Below the pieces are notes generated by a model. It was not told the origin of the DNA. It did not search any database and was given only the letters and a program-made list of their open reading frames with translations. Shown piece after piece: positions 26,449 to 35,766 of a stretch of DNA of 64,000 nt. This stretch comes from Robiginitalea sp. GTDB taxonomy: Bacteria; Bacteroidota; Bacteroidia; Flavobacteriales; Flavobacteriaceae. The first letter of the stretch is position 1. Each line of letters opens with the position of its first letter. Location: contig JAHEJJ010000003.1 of assembly GCA_024638915.1 (NCBI GenBank), forward strand, positions 1 through 64,000, written 5' to 3'. Made by a program: the position numbers and the translations under genes.

Positions 26449-28851
26449 TTATTGCTCCTCACTCGCAATAGGGATCTCTTCTTTGGGCAGAATATCGATT
26501 TGAGGTTCTTTGAGCACCTCTTTGTTCGCAATGCTGCGTTCCAGTGAAAGAAGCAGCGATGGAAGGAGGACAAGATTGGCCAGCATGGCAAAGAGTAAAG
26601 TTGCCGACACGAGTGCCCCAAGGGCAACAGTACCCCCAAAACTGGAGATGATAAAAACCGAAAATCCGAAAAACAGAACGATAGAGGTGTAAAACATACT
26701 CACACCGGTCTCCCTCAATGCAGCATAGACAGACTTTTGGATCCGCCATTGATTTGCGATCAATTCCTGTCGGTATTTGGCCAGGAAATGAATTGTATCA
26801 TCTACAGAAATCCCAAAAGCGATGCTGAATACCAAAATAGTTGAGGGTTTGATCGGAACGCCGACAAAACCCATTACTCCGGCTGTAACCACCAAAGGCA
26901 GCAAGTTGGGGATCAAGGAGATAATAATCATCTTAAACGAACGGAACAAATAGGCCATAAACATCGCAATGAGTGCGATGGCCAGGGAAAGCGACAATAT
27001 TAGGTTTTTCACAAGGTACTTTGTGCCTTTGAGGAATAAAAGGGCCTTACCGGTAAGATATACTCTGTAGCGTTCTGCCGGGAAGGTCTTATTGATCGTC
27101 TCGATGAGCTGAGCTTCTATTTCCTCCATGCGCTCGGTCTTTACATCGCGTATATAAGTAGTGATCCGGGCCACTTGTCCGGTACTGTCCACAAAATTTT
27201 CCAGGAGATCGGCATTGCCTTGCGAGTTACGGACCACGTCCATAATAAAGGTATTTTCCTGCGAGGTCGGAAGCTGATAGTATTTGGGAATCCCATTATA
27301 AAAAGCCTGTTTGGAGTATTTTACCAGATTTACCACCGAAACGGGTTTTGATAGTTCGGGGGTGCTTTCTATAAGTTGTTCTATTTCATTCATTCTTCGG
27401 ATGGTGGCCGGTTTTAGAATTCCTTTCCTCCGTGTGGCATCTACCACGATCTCCACCGGCATAATTCCTTTGAACTCTTCCTCGAAGAACCGGATGTCAT
27501 CGAAAAATGCGGCACTTTTGGGCATATCCTCTATAGGGCTACCAGAGATATTGATCTGATAAATGCCTATGATACTGATCACCAATAAACCCAACGAAAC
27601 GACATAGACCGATATTCTCCTGTCCCTCACCAGGCGTTCCATCCAATTTACAAAAGTATCGATCCACCTTTTATTCAGATGTTTGAGGTGCTTGGTTTTT
27701 GGAAGGGACATAAAGCTGTATACTATAGGGATGATCAAAAGCGATAGGATAAAGATGCCGATGATATTGATCGAAGCCACAATACCGAATTCGGTTAGCA
27801 ACTTACTGTCGGTAATAATAAATGTGGCAAAACCCGAGGCGGTAGTAACATTGGTCATCAGGGTAGCGTTCCCGATTTTGGTAATTACCCTCTGCAGAGA
27901 AAGCGCCTGATTGCCATGTTTTTTGACCTCCTGCTGGTATTTATTGATCAGAAAGATACAATTGGGTATACCGATAACAATAATAAGAGGGGGGATTAGC
28001 GCGGTGAGTACGGTAATTTCATATTGAAGCAAACCAAGAACTCCGAAGGCCCACATAACACCTATGATTACCACACAGATCGATATGAAGGTTGCCCTGA
28101 AACTTCTGAAAAAGAAGAAAAAGATCAAGGAGGTGATTAATAAGGCGGCTCCGATGAACACTCCTATTTCATCAATAATGTACTGGGCATTCAAGGTGCG
28201 GATGTACGGCATACCGGAGACTCTGACGTCGAGACCCGTTTCTTCTTCAAAATTGTCGATTAGATTGGTCAGATCATTGAGAACGAAATCCTTCCTGACA
28301 TTGGTATTTACGATGTCCTGATCAAGGTAAACCACTGTCCGGATCGTGCGCGTCTCTTTGTTAAACAGTAGGTTTTCATAAAAAGGCATATTATTGAAAA
28401 GATAGTTGGTGAGACTATCTAATTCTTTCTTAGACTCTACTTCTTTGGTCACCCAGGGTTTTAGGACAAATCTTTGGGCGTCATTGTCTTTGACCAGCTG
28501 CTTCAGATTATCGGTGGAAATAACAAAAGAAACTTCTGGGAACGCATCTAATTGTTTGCTCAGCCTGTTCCAGCGATTAAAGTTCTCGGGCACAAACAAG
28601 GCACTGTCGCGTATCCCTAGAACAAGGGCATTGCCTTCCTCGCCAAATATATCCAGAAACTCATTGTACTGCTGATTGAAGGGATGGTCGTCCGGAAGCA
28701 GGTTCGCCTCTGAACGTGTGAAGCGCATATTCTCCCATTGAAGCGCAAGAAAAACGGTTACCAGGACAATCCCTGTGAGGATTAGAATTCTGTTCCTCAG
28801 TATAATCCTTGCTGTAATGGCCCAGAAATCTGTTGCACGCTTGGAAACCAT
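26449..28851 (-). CDS. RND superfamily exporter, MMPL family
   Basis: 800 residues with the two-fold repeated RND layout: one membrane helix, a large periplasmic loop, then five or six helices, repeated. Each half has the family motif in the fourth helix region: PPLIIVIGIPNCIFLINKYQQE in the first half and GISVDDTIHFLAKYRQE in the second. The size and architecture match the MMPL/predicted exporter family (hydrophobic or lipid-like cargo) rather than multidrug AcrB (about 1030 residues). It should use the proton gradient in the inner membrane. No membrane-fusion or outer-membrane partner is adjacent; the cargo is unknown. Confidence 0.9.
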   Translation of the reverse strand: MVSKRATDFWAITARIILRNRILILTGIVLVTVFLALQWENMRFTRSEANLLPDDHPFNQQYNEFLDIFGEEGNALVLGIRDSALFVPENFNRWNRLSKQLDAFPEVSFVISTDNLKQLVKDNDAQRFVLKPWVTKEVESKKELDSLTNYLFNNMPFYENLLFNKETRTIRTVVYLDQDIVNTNVRKDFVLNDLTNLIDNFEEETGLDVRVSGMPYIRTLNAQYIIDEIGVFIGAALLITSLIFFFFFRSFRATFISICVVIIGVMWAFGVLGLLQYEITVLTALIPPLIIVIGIPNCIFLINKYQQEVKKHGNQALSLQRVITKIGNATLMTNVTTASGFATFIITDSKLLTEFGIVASINIIGIFILSLLIIPIVYSFMSLPKTKHLKHLNKRWIDTFVNWMERLVRDRRISVYVVSLGLLVISIIGIYQINISGSPIEDMPKSAAFFDDIRFFEEEFKGIMPVEIVVDATRRKGILKPATIRRMNEIEQLIESTPELSKPVSVVNLVKYSKQAFYNGIPKYYQLPTSQENTFIMDVVRNSQGNADLLENFVDSTGQVARITTYIRDVKTERMEEIEAQLIETINKTFPAERYRVYLTGKALLFLKGTKYLVKNLILSLSLAIALIAMFMAYLFRSFKMIIISLIPNLLPLVVTAGVMGFVGVPIKPSTILVFSIAFGISVDDTIHFLAKYRQELIANQWRIQKSVYAALRETGVSMFYTSIVLFFGFSVFIISSFGGTVALGALVSATLLFAMLANLVLLPSLLLSLERSIANKEVLKEPQIDILPKEEIPIASEEQ

Positions 28852-29016
28852 GCTTCCTTTTTTGTTGGGGGCAAAGGTAGAAAATGCGGGGCAGTGTTCC
28901 TAAAAACAGCGCTTCTAATGTATGGGACTGAATTTAACCCACATAATCATATTCTAGAAAAGATAAGCGGCTTTTTCATACCTTCAACATAGGGGTTCAG
29001 TAAGAAGAAAAGACGT

Positions 29017-29139
29017 ATGAAGCGACATAAAAGGTTTGGAAAACGGGCCAGGATGGCTTACCGGCTGATCATCGTGATCTGTACAATTGCACTAGTCGCA
29101 GCGTTGATAGGGCTGTATTTTTTGGGTAAACTGGACTAG
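29017..29139 (+). CDS. Small single-span membrane protein (40 aa), hypothetical
   Basis: A 40-codon ORF between the exporter and frr. The N-terminus is strongly basic (MKRHKRFGKRARMAYR), followed by one membrane helix at about residues 17-36 (LIIVICTIALVAALIGLYFLG) and a short LD tail. The positive-inside rule predicts the N-terminus in the cytoplasm. Start ATG 29017, stop TAG 29137. I do not recognise a family. The design looks like a genuine small membrane protein, but the ORF is short and its reality is not proven. The 165 bases before it show no clear promoter. Confidence 0.5.
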   Translation: MKRHKRFGKRARMAYRLIIVICTIALVAALIGLYFLGKLD

Positions 29140-29220
29140 TTAGTACCAAACCTTTAAAAGGTAAGCGAGCCCTGCCCGCTTGAAGAACTTAAGTTACTTG
29201 CCCTTAATTCGATAGCCAGC

Positions 29221-29775
29221 TTACACCTTCATGATTTCAGCTTCTTTGCTATGCAGTAGTGTCTCTATTCTTTCCGTATAATCATTGGTGATCTCCTGGA
29301 TATCGATCTCAGCATTTTTTTCCAGGTCTTCCGAAATATCCAGATTCTTGATCTCCTTGTTGGCGTCCTGACGGGAACTGCGGATGCTTACCTTGGCATC
29401 TTCTGCCTCAGCTTTAGCTTGTTTTACAAGCTGAATCCTGCGTTCCTCTGTTAATGGCGGTACGTTTATAATGATCATTTCACCATTGTTCATAGGATTG
29501 AAACCGAGATTGGCATGCATAATCGCGGTTTCTATTTCCTGCAATAAACTTTTTTCCCAAGGCTGCACAGAAATGGTCCTGGCATCGGGTGTGTTGATAT
29601 TGGAGACCTGAGATAGAGGGGTCTGAGAACCATAATACTCCACCATTACAGTAGAAAGCATAGAAGGACTAGCCTTTCCGGCCCTGATTTTGATAAATTC
29701 CTTTTGCAGATGCAAAATGGCAGCATCCATACTCTCTTTAGTACTCTCTAAAATAAATTTTACCTCTTCGTTCAT
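29221..29775 (-). CDS. frr: Ribosome recycling factor
   Basis: 184 residues, normal length. It splits post-termination ribosomes together with EF-G. Recognised by the whole three-helix-bundle pattern, including IRAGKASPSMLSTVMVEYYGS, the PLSQVSNINTPDARTISVQPWEK segment and IIINVPPLTEERRIQLVKQAK. It lies 40 bases downstream of pyrH on the same strand, the usual pyrH-frr pairing. Confidence 0.97.
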   Translation of the reverse strand: MNEEVKFILESTKESMDAAILHLQKEFIKIRAGKASPSMLSTVMVEYYGSQTPLSQVSNINTPDARTISVQPWEKSLLQEIETAIMHANLGFNPMNNGEMIIINVPPLTEERRIQLVKQAKAEAEDAKVSIRSSRQDANKEIKNLDISEDLEKNAEIDIQEITNDYTERIETLLHSKEAEIMKV

Positions 29776-29815
29776 TTCATTGGTATTATTGGTGCAGCGA
29801 TAACCAGGACATACT

Positions 29816-30523
29816 TTACAAGTTGACTACCGTGCCTATATTTTCACCCGAAACAATTCTGAGCAGATTGCCCTTTTTGTTCATATCGAATACCACTATG
29901 GGAAGTTCATTTTCCTGACTTAGTGTGAACGCTGTGGTATCCATGACCTTAAGCCCTCTCGTGAGCACGTCTTTAAAACTAATGGTATCAAATTTAGTGG
30001 CAGACTTATCCTTTTCCGGATCGCTGGAATAGATACCATCTACTCTGGTTCCTTTCAGGATCACATCGGCCTCAATTTCAATAGCCCTCAATACGGCAGC
30101 AGAGTCGGTCGTGAAATATGGATTTCCGGTTCCTCCACCAAAAATTACCACCCTGCCTTTTTCAAGATGACGCAGTGCTCTTCTTCTGATGAATGGTTCG
30201 GCCACTTCATTGATTTTGATAGCTGATTGTAATCGGGTTTGAACGCCTTTATCTTCAAGCGCACTTTGAAGGGCAAGACCATTTATCACCGTGGCCAACA
30301 TTCCCATATGATCTCCCTGTACCCTGTCCATCCCGTTGCTGGCTCCTGAAATCCCCCTGTAAATATTACCACCGCCGATTACTATGGCCACCTCTACTCC
30401 TTTGTCCACGACCTCCTTGATTTCTTCAGCGTATGTCGCCAATCTTTTTGGATCAATCCCGTATTGACGCTCACCCATTAAAGCTTCGCCGCTTAATTTC
30501 AGAAGTATTCGTTTATAAGGCAT
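29816..30523 (-). CDS. pyrH: Uridylate kinase (UMP kinase)
   Basis: 235 residues from ATG 30523 ([15 protein letters not shown]), which fits the family; the frame stays open 12 codons further to 30559 but those extra residues overlap the promoter element. Bacterial UMP kinase is a hexameric amino-acid-kinase-fold enzyme making UDP from UMP. Motifs: [40 protein letters not shown] and [16 protein letters not shown]. It is followed by frr. Confidence 0.97.
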   Translation of the reverse strand: MPYKRILLKLSGEALMGERQYGIDPKRLATYAEEIKEVVDKGVEVAIVIGGGNIYRGISGASNGMDRVQGDHMGMLATVINGLALQSALEDKGVQTRLQSAIKINEVAEPFIRRRALRHLEKGRVVIFGGGTGNPYFTTDSAAVLRAIEIEADVILKGTRVDGIYSSDPEKDKSATKFDTISFKDVLTRGLKVMDTTAFTLSQENELPIVVFDMNKKGNLLRIVSGENIGTVVNL

Positions 30524-30546
30524 ATTCAGCTTGTATTTACGCTTAA

Positions 30547-30554
30547 CAAAAATA
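30547..30554 (-). promoter_or_regulatory. Putative promoter -7 element for pyrH-frr
   Basis: Read on the minus strand the sequence is TATTTTTG, matching TAnnTTTG, about 24 bases before the pyrH ATG at 30523. This also argues against the longer pyrH start at 30559. No clean -33 TTTG is seen. Confidence 0.4.
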
Positions 30555-30678
30555 ATCAAAATAATTTAGGGATATCAACGGACATGGAGGTTCCAAAAGC
30601 CAATTATTTAACAATCTTGGCAGTATTGATAATTAATTTTAATATTCTTGTGGGATGTTCACTCAATTGTTTGTTGCC

Positions 30679-32544
30679 ATGCGGAATTATGTTTTAGTAT
30701 TACTGGTTTGTACAATACTGCTGGGATGCAAGTCTACCCAAACACTGATAAAGGCAGAGGAAAGCAAGGTGCTTACCCATATCGACCTTATTAAGCTCAA
30801 TCAGGATAGGGTTTTGGTCACCTTGGATCCGGGAGCTTTTACCAAGGAGGCCATCAATTTTTATATTCCTAAAACGGTTCCTGGAACCTATAGCCTGGAT
30901 AATTATGGCCAATATATCGAGGAGTTTAAAGCCTATGATTATAAAGGAGAAGAGCTCCAGGTGACTCAATCTGACAAAAACACATGGTTTATTTCATCAG
31001 CCCGCGAACTGGACAAGATAAGTTATTATGTCAACGATACATTTGATCAGGAAAGTTCTTCTTCGGACGTTGTTTTTTCACCGGCGGGGACCAATATCAA
31101 AGCAGGGGAGAATTATATGCTTAACCTTCATGGTTTTGTAGGATATTTTGAAGGACTTAAGGAAGTACCATATGAAATTACCATTGATGTCCCATCAGGA
31201 TTGACCGCCACTACCTCGCTTTCGAAATCGGCTGTAGCGGAGGGCGAGAGTTCGGACAAGTTTATGGCAGAGCGCTATTTTGAAGTGATTGATAATCCCA
31301 TCATGTACGCCAGTCCAAATAATGCATCATTTACCATTAATGATATTGAAATTACCATAGGGGTTTATTCTCCCAATAATGTTTATAAGGCTTCTGATTT
31401 TAAGCTCAAGATGGAGGAGATGATGCGCGCGCAAAAAGCATTTTTAGGCGATACTGACAGCACCCGGGAGTACAATATTTTGCTCTATCTCTCTACGATG
31501 GACCAGGACGATGCTTCAGGTTTCGGGGCTTTGGAACATCATACCTCTACGGTGGTGGTTTTTCCGGAACAGATGCCTAAGGAAGGACTGGAACAACTTA
31601 TGGTCGATGTGGTATCTCACGAATTTTTCCATATCGTAACGCCTTTAAATGTCCATTCAAAGGAGATACACTATTTCGATTATAACGAACCAAAAATGTC
31701 GGAACACCTGTGGATGTATGAAGGAACAACAGAATATTTTGCCAATCTTTTCCAAATTCAGCAAGGCCTCATAGAAGAGCGGGACTTTTACAATCGTATT
31801 ATAGGAAAGATCGATAATTCCCTATTTTATGACGATGCTATGTCTTTTACCAGGATGAGCAAGAACATCTATGAGGACCCGTATAAAGACAACTATGCCA
31901 ACGTTTATGAAAAAGGCGCACTGATCAATATGTGTGTAGATATTTTATTGCGGGAATGGAGCGATGGGGAAAAAGGGGTCTTATGGCTGCTGAAGGAACT
32001 CTCATCCAGGTACGATGAACATACCCCTTTTGATGATATGGCGCTCATCGATGAGATAACGGGGATGACCAGCCTGGAAATAGGAATTTTTTTCGAGCTT
32101 CATGTGCAGGGGGATCAACCTATAGATTATGAGGCCTTTTTTGGCAAGATGGGTCTTTCCATCGCTATGGCGCAGGAGGAAAGCAGTTATTTTTTTAAAG
32201 GTGACATACCCTATATCGACGTGGATCCTTCAGACAACAGCATTTTTGTACGGCAGGGGATTGAATTGAGTTCTTTCTTCACATCCCTGGGTATACAGGG
32301 AGGCGATACGCTGCTTAGCATTGATGGTTCGGCGATCGACCTTGAATCTATTCGCCCGATTATCGGACAGAGCTTCGGATGGAACCCCGATAAAGAGATT
32401 CATATCGAAATAATGCGTGAAGGGGAGAAGATGGAATTTAAAGGGCCTGTAGGTCGCCCCCTGGTGAAGATCAGATCTCTGGTTCCTTTGGAAAACAATA
32501 CGGAAGGGCAAGTCCGATTAAGGGAAGCCTGGCTTAAAGGATGA
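30679..32544 (+). CDS. M61 family metallopeptidase with PDZ domain, lipoprotein
   Basis: 621 residues from ATG 30679. This start gives a compact lipoprotein signal (MRNYVLVLLVCTILLGC) with lipobox LLGC; an ATG at 30655 would add eight residues. A weak promoter-like TATTCTTG at 30643-30650 also favours the later start. After a beta-rich N-terminal domain comes the zinc site H314-E-F-F-H318 with the third ligand in MYEGTTEYF, the gluzincin M61 (glycyl aminopeptidase) pattern. A PDZ-like domain lies near the C-terminus (GIQGGDTLLSIDG). It should act in the periplasm or on the outer membrane. Substrates are unknown. Confidence 0.9.
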   Translation: MRNYVLVLLVCTILLGCKSTQTLIKAEESKVLTHIDLIKLNQDRVLVTLDPGAFTKEAINFYIPKTVPGTYSLDNYGQYIEEFKAYDYKGEELQVTQSDKNTWFISSARELDKISYYVNDTFDQESSSSDVVFSPAGTNIKAGENYMLNLHGFVGYFEGLKEVPYEITIDVPSGLTATTSLSKSAVAEGESSDKFMAERYFEVIDNPIMYASPNNASFTINDIEITIGVYSPNNVYKASDFKLKMEEMMRAQKAFLGDTDSTREYNILLYLSTMDQDDASGFGALEHHTSTVVVFPEQMPKEGLEQLMVDVVSHEFFHIVTPLNVHSKEIHYFDYNEPKMSEHLWMYEGTTEYFANLFQIQQGLIEERDFYNRIIGKIDNSLFYDDAMSFTRMSKNIYEDPYKDNYANVYEKGALINMCVDILLREWSDGEKGVLWLLKELSSRYDEHTPFDDMALIDEITGMTSLEIGIFFELHVQGDQPIDYEAFFGKMGLSIAMAQEESSYFFKGDIPYIDVDPSDNSIFVRQGIELSSFFTSLGIQGGDTLLSIDGSAIDLESIRPIIGQSFGWNPDKEIHIEIMREGEKMEFKGPVGRPLVKIRSLVPLENNTEGQVRLREAWLKG

Positions 32545-32551
32545 TACGGAT

Positions 32552-32589
32552 ATAAAAAAACCGCATCACAAGGAATGCGGTTTTTTATA
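32552..32589. terminator. Bidirectional terminator between the M61 peptidase gene and tsf
   Basis: A-run followed by CCGCAT, a 8-base loop, ATGCGG and a T-run: the stem AAAAAACCGCAT/ATGCGGTTTTTT is flanked by A and T tracts, so it can end transcripts from both convergent genes. Confidence 0.85.
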
Positions 32590-32602
32590 ATAAGGTGTGA
32601 TA

Positions 32603-33427
32603 TTAACCGAGCGCTACACGCTGAAACCCGGTCACTTGCAGACTATTGTCTACTGATTTTACGTACTGTTCAACCGTTTGTTTGCTGTCTTTAATAAAGG
32701 CCTGATTGACCAGGGTATTATCTTTAAAAAACCGGTTGAGTTTACCTTTGGCAATATTATCGAGCATAGCTTCAGGTTTCCCTTCCTGCCTTAACTGGTC
32801 TTTCGCAATCTCTATTTCCTTCTCGATCACAGAGGCCTCTACCTGCTCCTTGTTCAAGGCGATAGGATTCATAGCAGCAGCTTGCATTGCTACATCCTTG
32901 GCAGCCACTTCAACGCCCTCAACTGCAGCGGAAAGACCTACCAACGTAGCAATCTTATTCCCTGCGTGGATGTATGAGCCTACAAATGGTGCGGACAGCT
33001 TTTTAAATCCTCCAATCTCTATTTTCTCGCCGATAACGCCTGTTTGTTCGGTGAGTTTTTCCTTTACCGTAATCCCGTTATAATTTGCATTCAGGAAATC
33101 ATCTTTGCTATCATAGTTCAATGCGATTTCTGCAAATTCCTTCGCAAGAGAAATAAAGCTTTCATTTTTGGCGACGAAGTCGGTTTCGCAATTCAACGAA
33201 ATTATAACACCATTGGTACGATCTGTATTTACCTGGGCAATTGCAGCACCTTCAGAGGACTCCCTGTCTGCCCTTTTTGCAGCAACCTTCTGACCCTTTT
33301 TTCTCAGAAGCTCAATTGCTTTTTCAAAATCACCTTCTGCTTCTACCAGTGCATTCTTGCAATCCATCATACCGGCACCGGTGGTCTTTCTCAGTTTATT
33401 TACTTCTGCAGCGGTTACTTTTACCAT
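32603..33427 (-). CDS. tsf: Translation elongation factor Ts
   Basis: 274 residues, the guanine-nucleotide exchange factor for EF-Tu. The N-terminal UBA-like domain VTAAEVNKLRKTTGAGMMDCKNAL, with the typical CKNAL helix, and the TDFVAKNESF motif that contacts EF-Tu are visible. It follows rpsB on the minus strand after 35 bases, the standard rpsB-tsf operon. Confidence 0.97.
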   Translation of the reverse strand: MVKVTAAEVNKLRKTTGAGMMDCKNALVEAEGDFEKAIELLRKKGQKVAAKRADRESSEGAAIAQVNTDRTNGVIISLNCETDFVAKNESFISLAKEFAEIALNYDSKDDFLNANYNGITVKEKLTEQTGVIGEKIEIGGFKKLSAPFVGSYIHAGNKIATLVGLSAAVEGVEVAAKDVAMQAAAMNPIALNKEQVEASVIEKEIEIAKDQLRQEGKPEAMLDNIAKGKLNRFFKDNTLVNQAFIKDSKQTVEQYVKSVDNSLQVTGFQRVALG

Positions 33428-33462
33428 TTCACGTTTGTTTTAAATATTCTTAATCACTATTA

Positions 33463-34623
33463 TTATTCTACGCCTGCTTTGGCCTTATCCTGCCACTCCT
33501 TTAAAGCGTCCCATTTGCCATCTGCGGCCATCTTGGCTTGTTTTGGCCAGGATGTGGGATCCAGATGCGCCATTCTACTGCTGGCTTCGGTAAGTATTTC
33601 CTTGATCTTTTCGGCCTTAGACTTAGCCAGTTTGTCATAAGTATCTACCCCGGCAGCAACAAGCGCCTCTGCCGCTTTAGGGCCAATTCCCTCGATCTTG
33701 GTCAAATTATCCGGATCTTTGGAAGCCGCTTTTTTTGAAGCCTTTTCTGCTGTTGCTTCTTCTTTGGCAACCGGTGCAGCTTCAACTTTTTTATCTGCCT
33801 TTGGTTCCTTTTTTGGAGCTTTTTCAACTTGTGGTTCGGCCTTCGCCTCTTCTGTTGGCTGTTTTTCTTTTACTTCCTTTTCTGCCTGACTTTCAGCTGA
33901 TTCTTCAGCCGCTTTCTCTGCTTGTTTTTCAGATTTGCGTTCTGCAAGACCCTCCGCAACGGCGTCGGTAACTTTAGACATGATAATTTCAATTGATTTT
34001 GAAGCATCATCATTCGAAGGAATTACAAAATCTATTGGCCGTGGATCCGAGTTGGTATCTACCATAGCAAAAATCGGGATCTTAAGTTTTTGTGCTTCTT
34101 TGACTGCAATGTTCTCACGCATGATATCTACTACGAAGATCGCTCCAGGTAGACGGGTCATATCGGAAATTGAACCCAGGTTCTTTTCGAGCTTGGCCCG
34201 TAATCGATCTACCTGTAAACGCTCCTTTTTTGATAGCGTATTGAAAGTACCATCTTTCTTCATCCGATCGATAGACGCCATCTTCTTTACGGCTTTTCGG
34301 ATCGTTACAAAATTGGTTAGCATACCGCCAGGCCAGCGCTCTGTGATATAAGGCATATTTACCTTGGCTACCTTATCGGAAACGATATCCTTGGCCTGCT
34401 TTTTAGTGGCGACAAACAGAATTTTTCGGCCAGACGCTGCAATTTTTTTGAGGGCCTCACCGGCTTCCTCAATTTTTGCTGCTGTTTTATAAAGATTGAT
34501 TACGTGGATCCCGTTGCGCTCCATGTAGATATAGGGAGCCATGTTAGGATTCCATTTACGGGTCAAATGCCCAAAATGCACTCCTGCATTCAGGAGTTCT
34601 TTTACTTCTACTTTCTTTGCCAT
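33463..34623 (-). CDS. rpsB: 30S ribosomal protein S2 with C-terminal helix-hairpin-helix extension
   Basis: 386 residues from ATG 34623 (MAKKVEVKELL); ordinary S2 proteins are about 230-260. Residues 1-230 are a normal S2 (GVHFGHLTRKWNPNMAPYI, RWPGGMLTNF, FVVDIMRENIAVKEAQKL, DTNSDPRPIDFVIPSNDDA). Residues about 231-302 form a low-complexity Ala/Lys/Glu linker. Residues 303-386 form a separate folded-looking domain with a helix-hairpin-helix core (LTKIEGIGPKAAEALVAAG) and a second motif (DPTSWPKQAKMAADGKWDAL). Related modules are known on bL21 in Bacteroidota. The extension probably binds nucleic acid; its role on the ribosome is unknown. Co-transcribed with tsf. Confidence 0.97.
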   Translation of the reverse strand: MAKKVEVKELLNAGVHFGHLTRKWNPNMAPYIYMERNGIHVINLYKTAAKIEEAGEALKKIAASGRKILFVATKKQAKDIVSDKVAKVNMPYITERWPGGMLTNFVTIRKAVKKMASIDRMKKDGTFNTLSKKERLQVDRLRAKLEKNLGSISDMTRLPGAIFVVDIMRENIAVKEAQKLKIPIFAMVDTNSDPRPIDFVIPSNDDASKSIEIIMSKVTDAVAEGLAERKSEKQAEKAAEESAESQAEKEVKEKQPTEEAKAEPQVEKAPKKEPKADKKVEAAPVAKEEATAEKASKKAASKDPDNLTKIEGIGPKAAEALVAAGVDTYDKLAKSKAEKIKEILTEASSRMAHLDPTSWPKQAKMAADGKWDALKEWQDKAKAGVE

Positions 34624-34674
34624 TTTTAAACTTAGTTTACGTTCTTTTGAATTAGCAATGTCCAAGTGGTATCA

Positions 34675-34688
34675 CGCAAGCTCTTGCG
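34675..34688 (-). promoter_or_regulatory. Hairpin in the rpsB leader
   Basis: CGCAAG/CTTGCG inverted repeat with a 2-base centre, 52-65 bases upstream of the rpsB ATG. In other bacteria rpsB leaders carry structures through which S2 represses its own synthesis; whether this hairpin does so is inference. Confidence 0.35.
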
Positions 34689-34773
34689 GAAGCCTTAAAC
34701 ATTTAGATGCTAAACTAATTTCAATTCGGACATAAGTCTTATATCGATGAAACTCTGTTCCGAATTTTTAATG

Positions 34774-34789
34774 ATCCTTAAATAAGGAT
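34774..34789. repeat. 16-base inverted repeat in the rpsI-rpsB gap
   Basis: ATCCTTA-AA-TAAGGAT, followed on the minus strand by a short A/T-rich run. It could be a weak terminator after rpsI or part of the rpsB promoter region. Nothing else was recognised in this 222-base gap apart from the rpsB leader hairpin. Confidence 0.4.
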
Positions 34790-34845
34790 TTTCAAAGAAC
34801 CTGGTTATTAACATGGGATTTACAAAGCGCAATCCCCTTTTCAAA

Positions 34846-35232
34846 TTAACGTTTGGAGAACTGGAATTTCTTACGGGCTTTTTTCTGCCCATATTTCTTT
34901 CGTTCGACCATTCTGGGATCCCTTGTGAGTAATCCTTCAGGTTTCAGATGGCTCCTATTCTCTTCATCTATTTCGCATAGGGCTCTGGATAAGGCAAGCC
35001 GAACTGCTTCAGCCTGTCCGGTGATGCCACCACCATAAACATTGATCTTTGCGTCGTATTGACCACTGGTATTGGTCAGTTCAAATGCCTGATTGACCTT
35101 ATATTGCAAGGTAGCTGTAGGAAAATATTCCTTAAAGTCTTTTTTGTTGACACTAATGTTTCCTTTTCCCGCGGATAAATAGATACGGGCTACTGCTGTT
35201 TTTCTTCTTCCGATTTTATGAATAACATCCAT
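34846..35232 (-). CDS. rpsI: 30S ribosomal protein S9
   Basis: 128 residues, with the classic beginning HKIGRRKTAVARIYLSAGKG and the basic C-terminus ending in KARKKFQFSKR, whose last residues reach the P-site tRNA. Its ATG shares one base with the rplM stop (TAATG), so it is translationally coupled to L13. Confidence 0.98.
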   Translation of the reverse strand: MDVIHKIGRRKTAVARIYLSAGKGNISVNKKDFKEYFPTATLQYKVNQAFELTNTSGQYDAKINVYGGGITGQAEAVRLALSRALCEIDEENRSHLKPEGLLTRDPRMVERKKYGQKKARKKFQFSKR

Positions 35233-35687
35233 TATTTCAGGTCATTTATATTTATTGCCTTCGGTTTCTGTGCTTCCTGCCCGTGTTCGGTTCCAGTATA
35301 TACCCTTAGGTTTCTAAAAAGTTCAGCACCCAGTTTATTTTTTGGGAGCATACCTTTTACCGCTTTTTCAACAAGGCTGGTCGGTTTTTTACTCAGCATT
35401 TCGCTGGCAGTTCTTGACCTTTGACCTCCCGGATAGCCGGTAAAACGCTGGTACGTTTTAGCTTCCCATTTGTTACCGCTCAGATGAATCTTCTCAGCAT
35501 TGATCACTACTACATTGTCACCACAGTCAACATGAGGTGTAAAATCAGGTTTATGCTTGCCTCTAAGTAGTATTGCTACTTTAGAAGCCAGTCTTCCCAG
35601 GGTTTGCCCTTCGGCATCGACCAACAACCACTGTTTTTTTACAGTTTTTCTATTGGCTGAAACGGTCTTATAACTCAGTGTATCCAC
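35232..35687 (-). CDS. rplM: 50S ribosomal protein L13
   Basis: 151 residues, with LGRLASKVAILLRGKHKPDFTPHVDCGDNVVVINAEKI and the family motif AVKGMLPKNKLG. The start is GTG at 35687 (MDTLSYKT), which matches the expected N-terminus; no ATG is nearby. It forms a coupled operon with rpsI. A strong promoter lies about 50 bases upstream. Confidence 0.98.
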   Translation of the reverse strand: MDTLSYKTVSANRKTVKKQWLLVDAEGQTLGRLASKVAILLRGKHKPDFTPHVDCGDNVVVINAEKIHLSGNKWEAKTYQRFTGYPGGQRSRTASEMLSKKPTSLVEKAVKGMLPKNKLGAELFRNLRVYTGTEHGQEAQKPKAININDLK

Positions 35688-35735
35688 AAGCTATTGTTTT
35701 ATCAATTAAACACTTGAATCCCGATAAACGGGCTG

Positions 35736-35766
35736 CAAATGTACAACTATTAAGTTGAATTACAAA
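35736..35766 (-). promoter_or_regulatory. Promoter for rplM-rpsI
   Basis: On the minus strand: TTTG (35766-35763), 19 bases, then TACATTTG (35743-35736), a full match to the Bacteroidota TTTG-N19-TAnnTTTG pattern. The transcript should start near 35729, right at a small CCCG-TTTAT-CGGG hairpin (35720-35732). Confidence 0.75.

Noticed and set aside
33735-33971. Plus-strand ORFs opposite the rpsB linker
   Set aside because: They are Leu/Phe-rich translations of the low-complexity Ala/Lys/Glu linker on the opposite strand.
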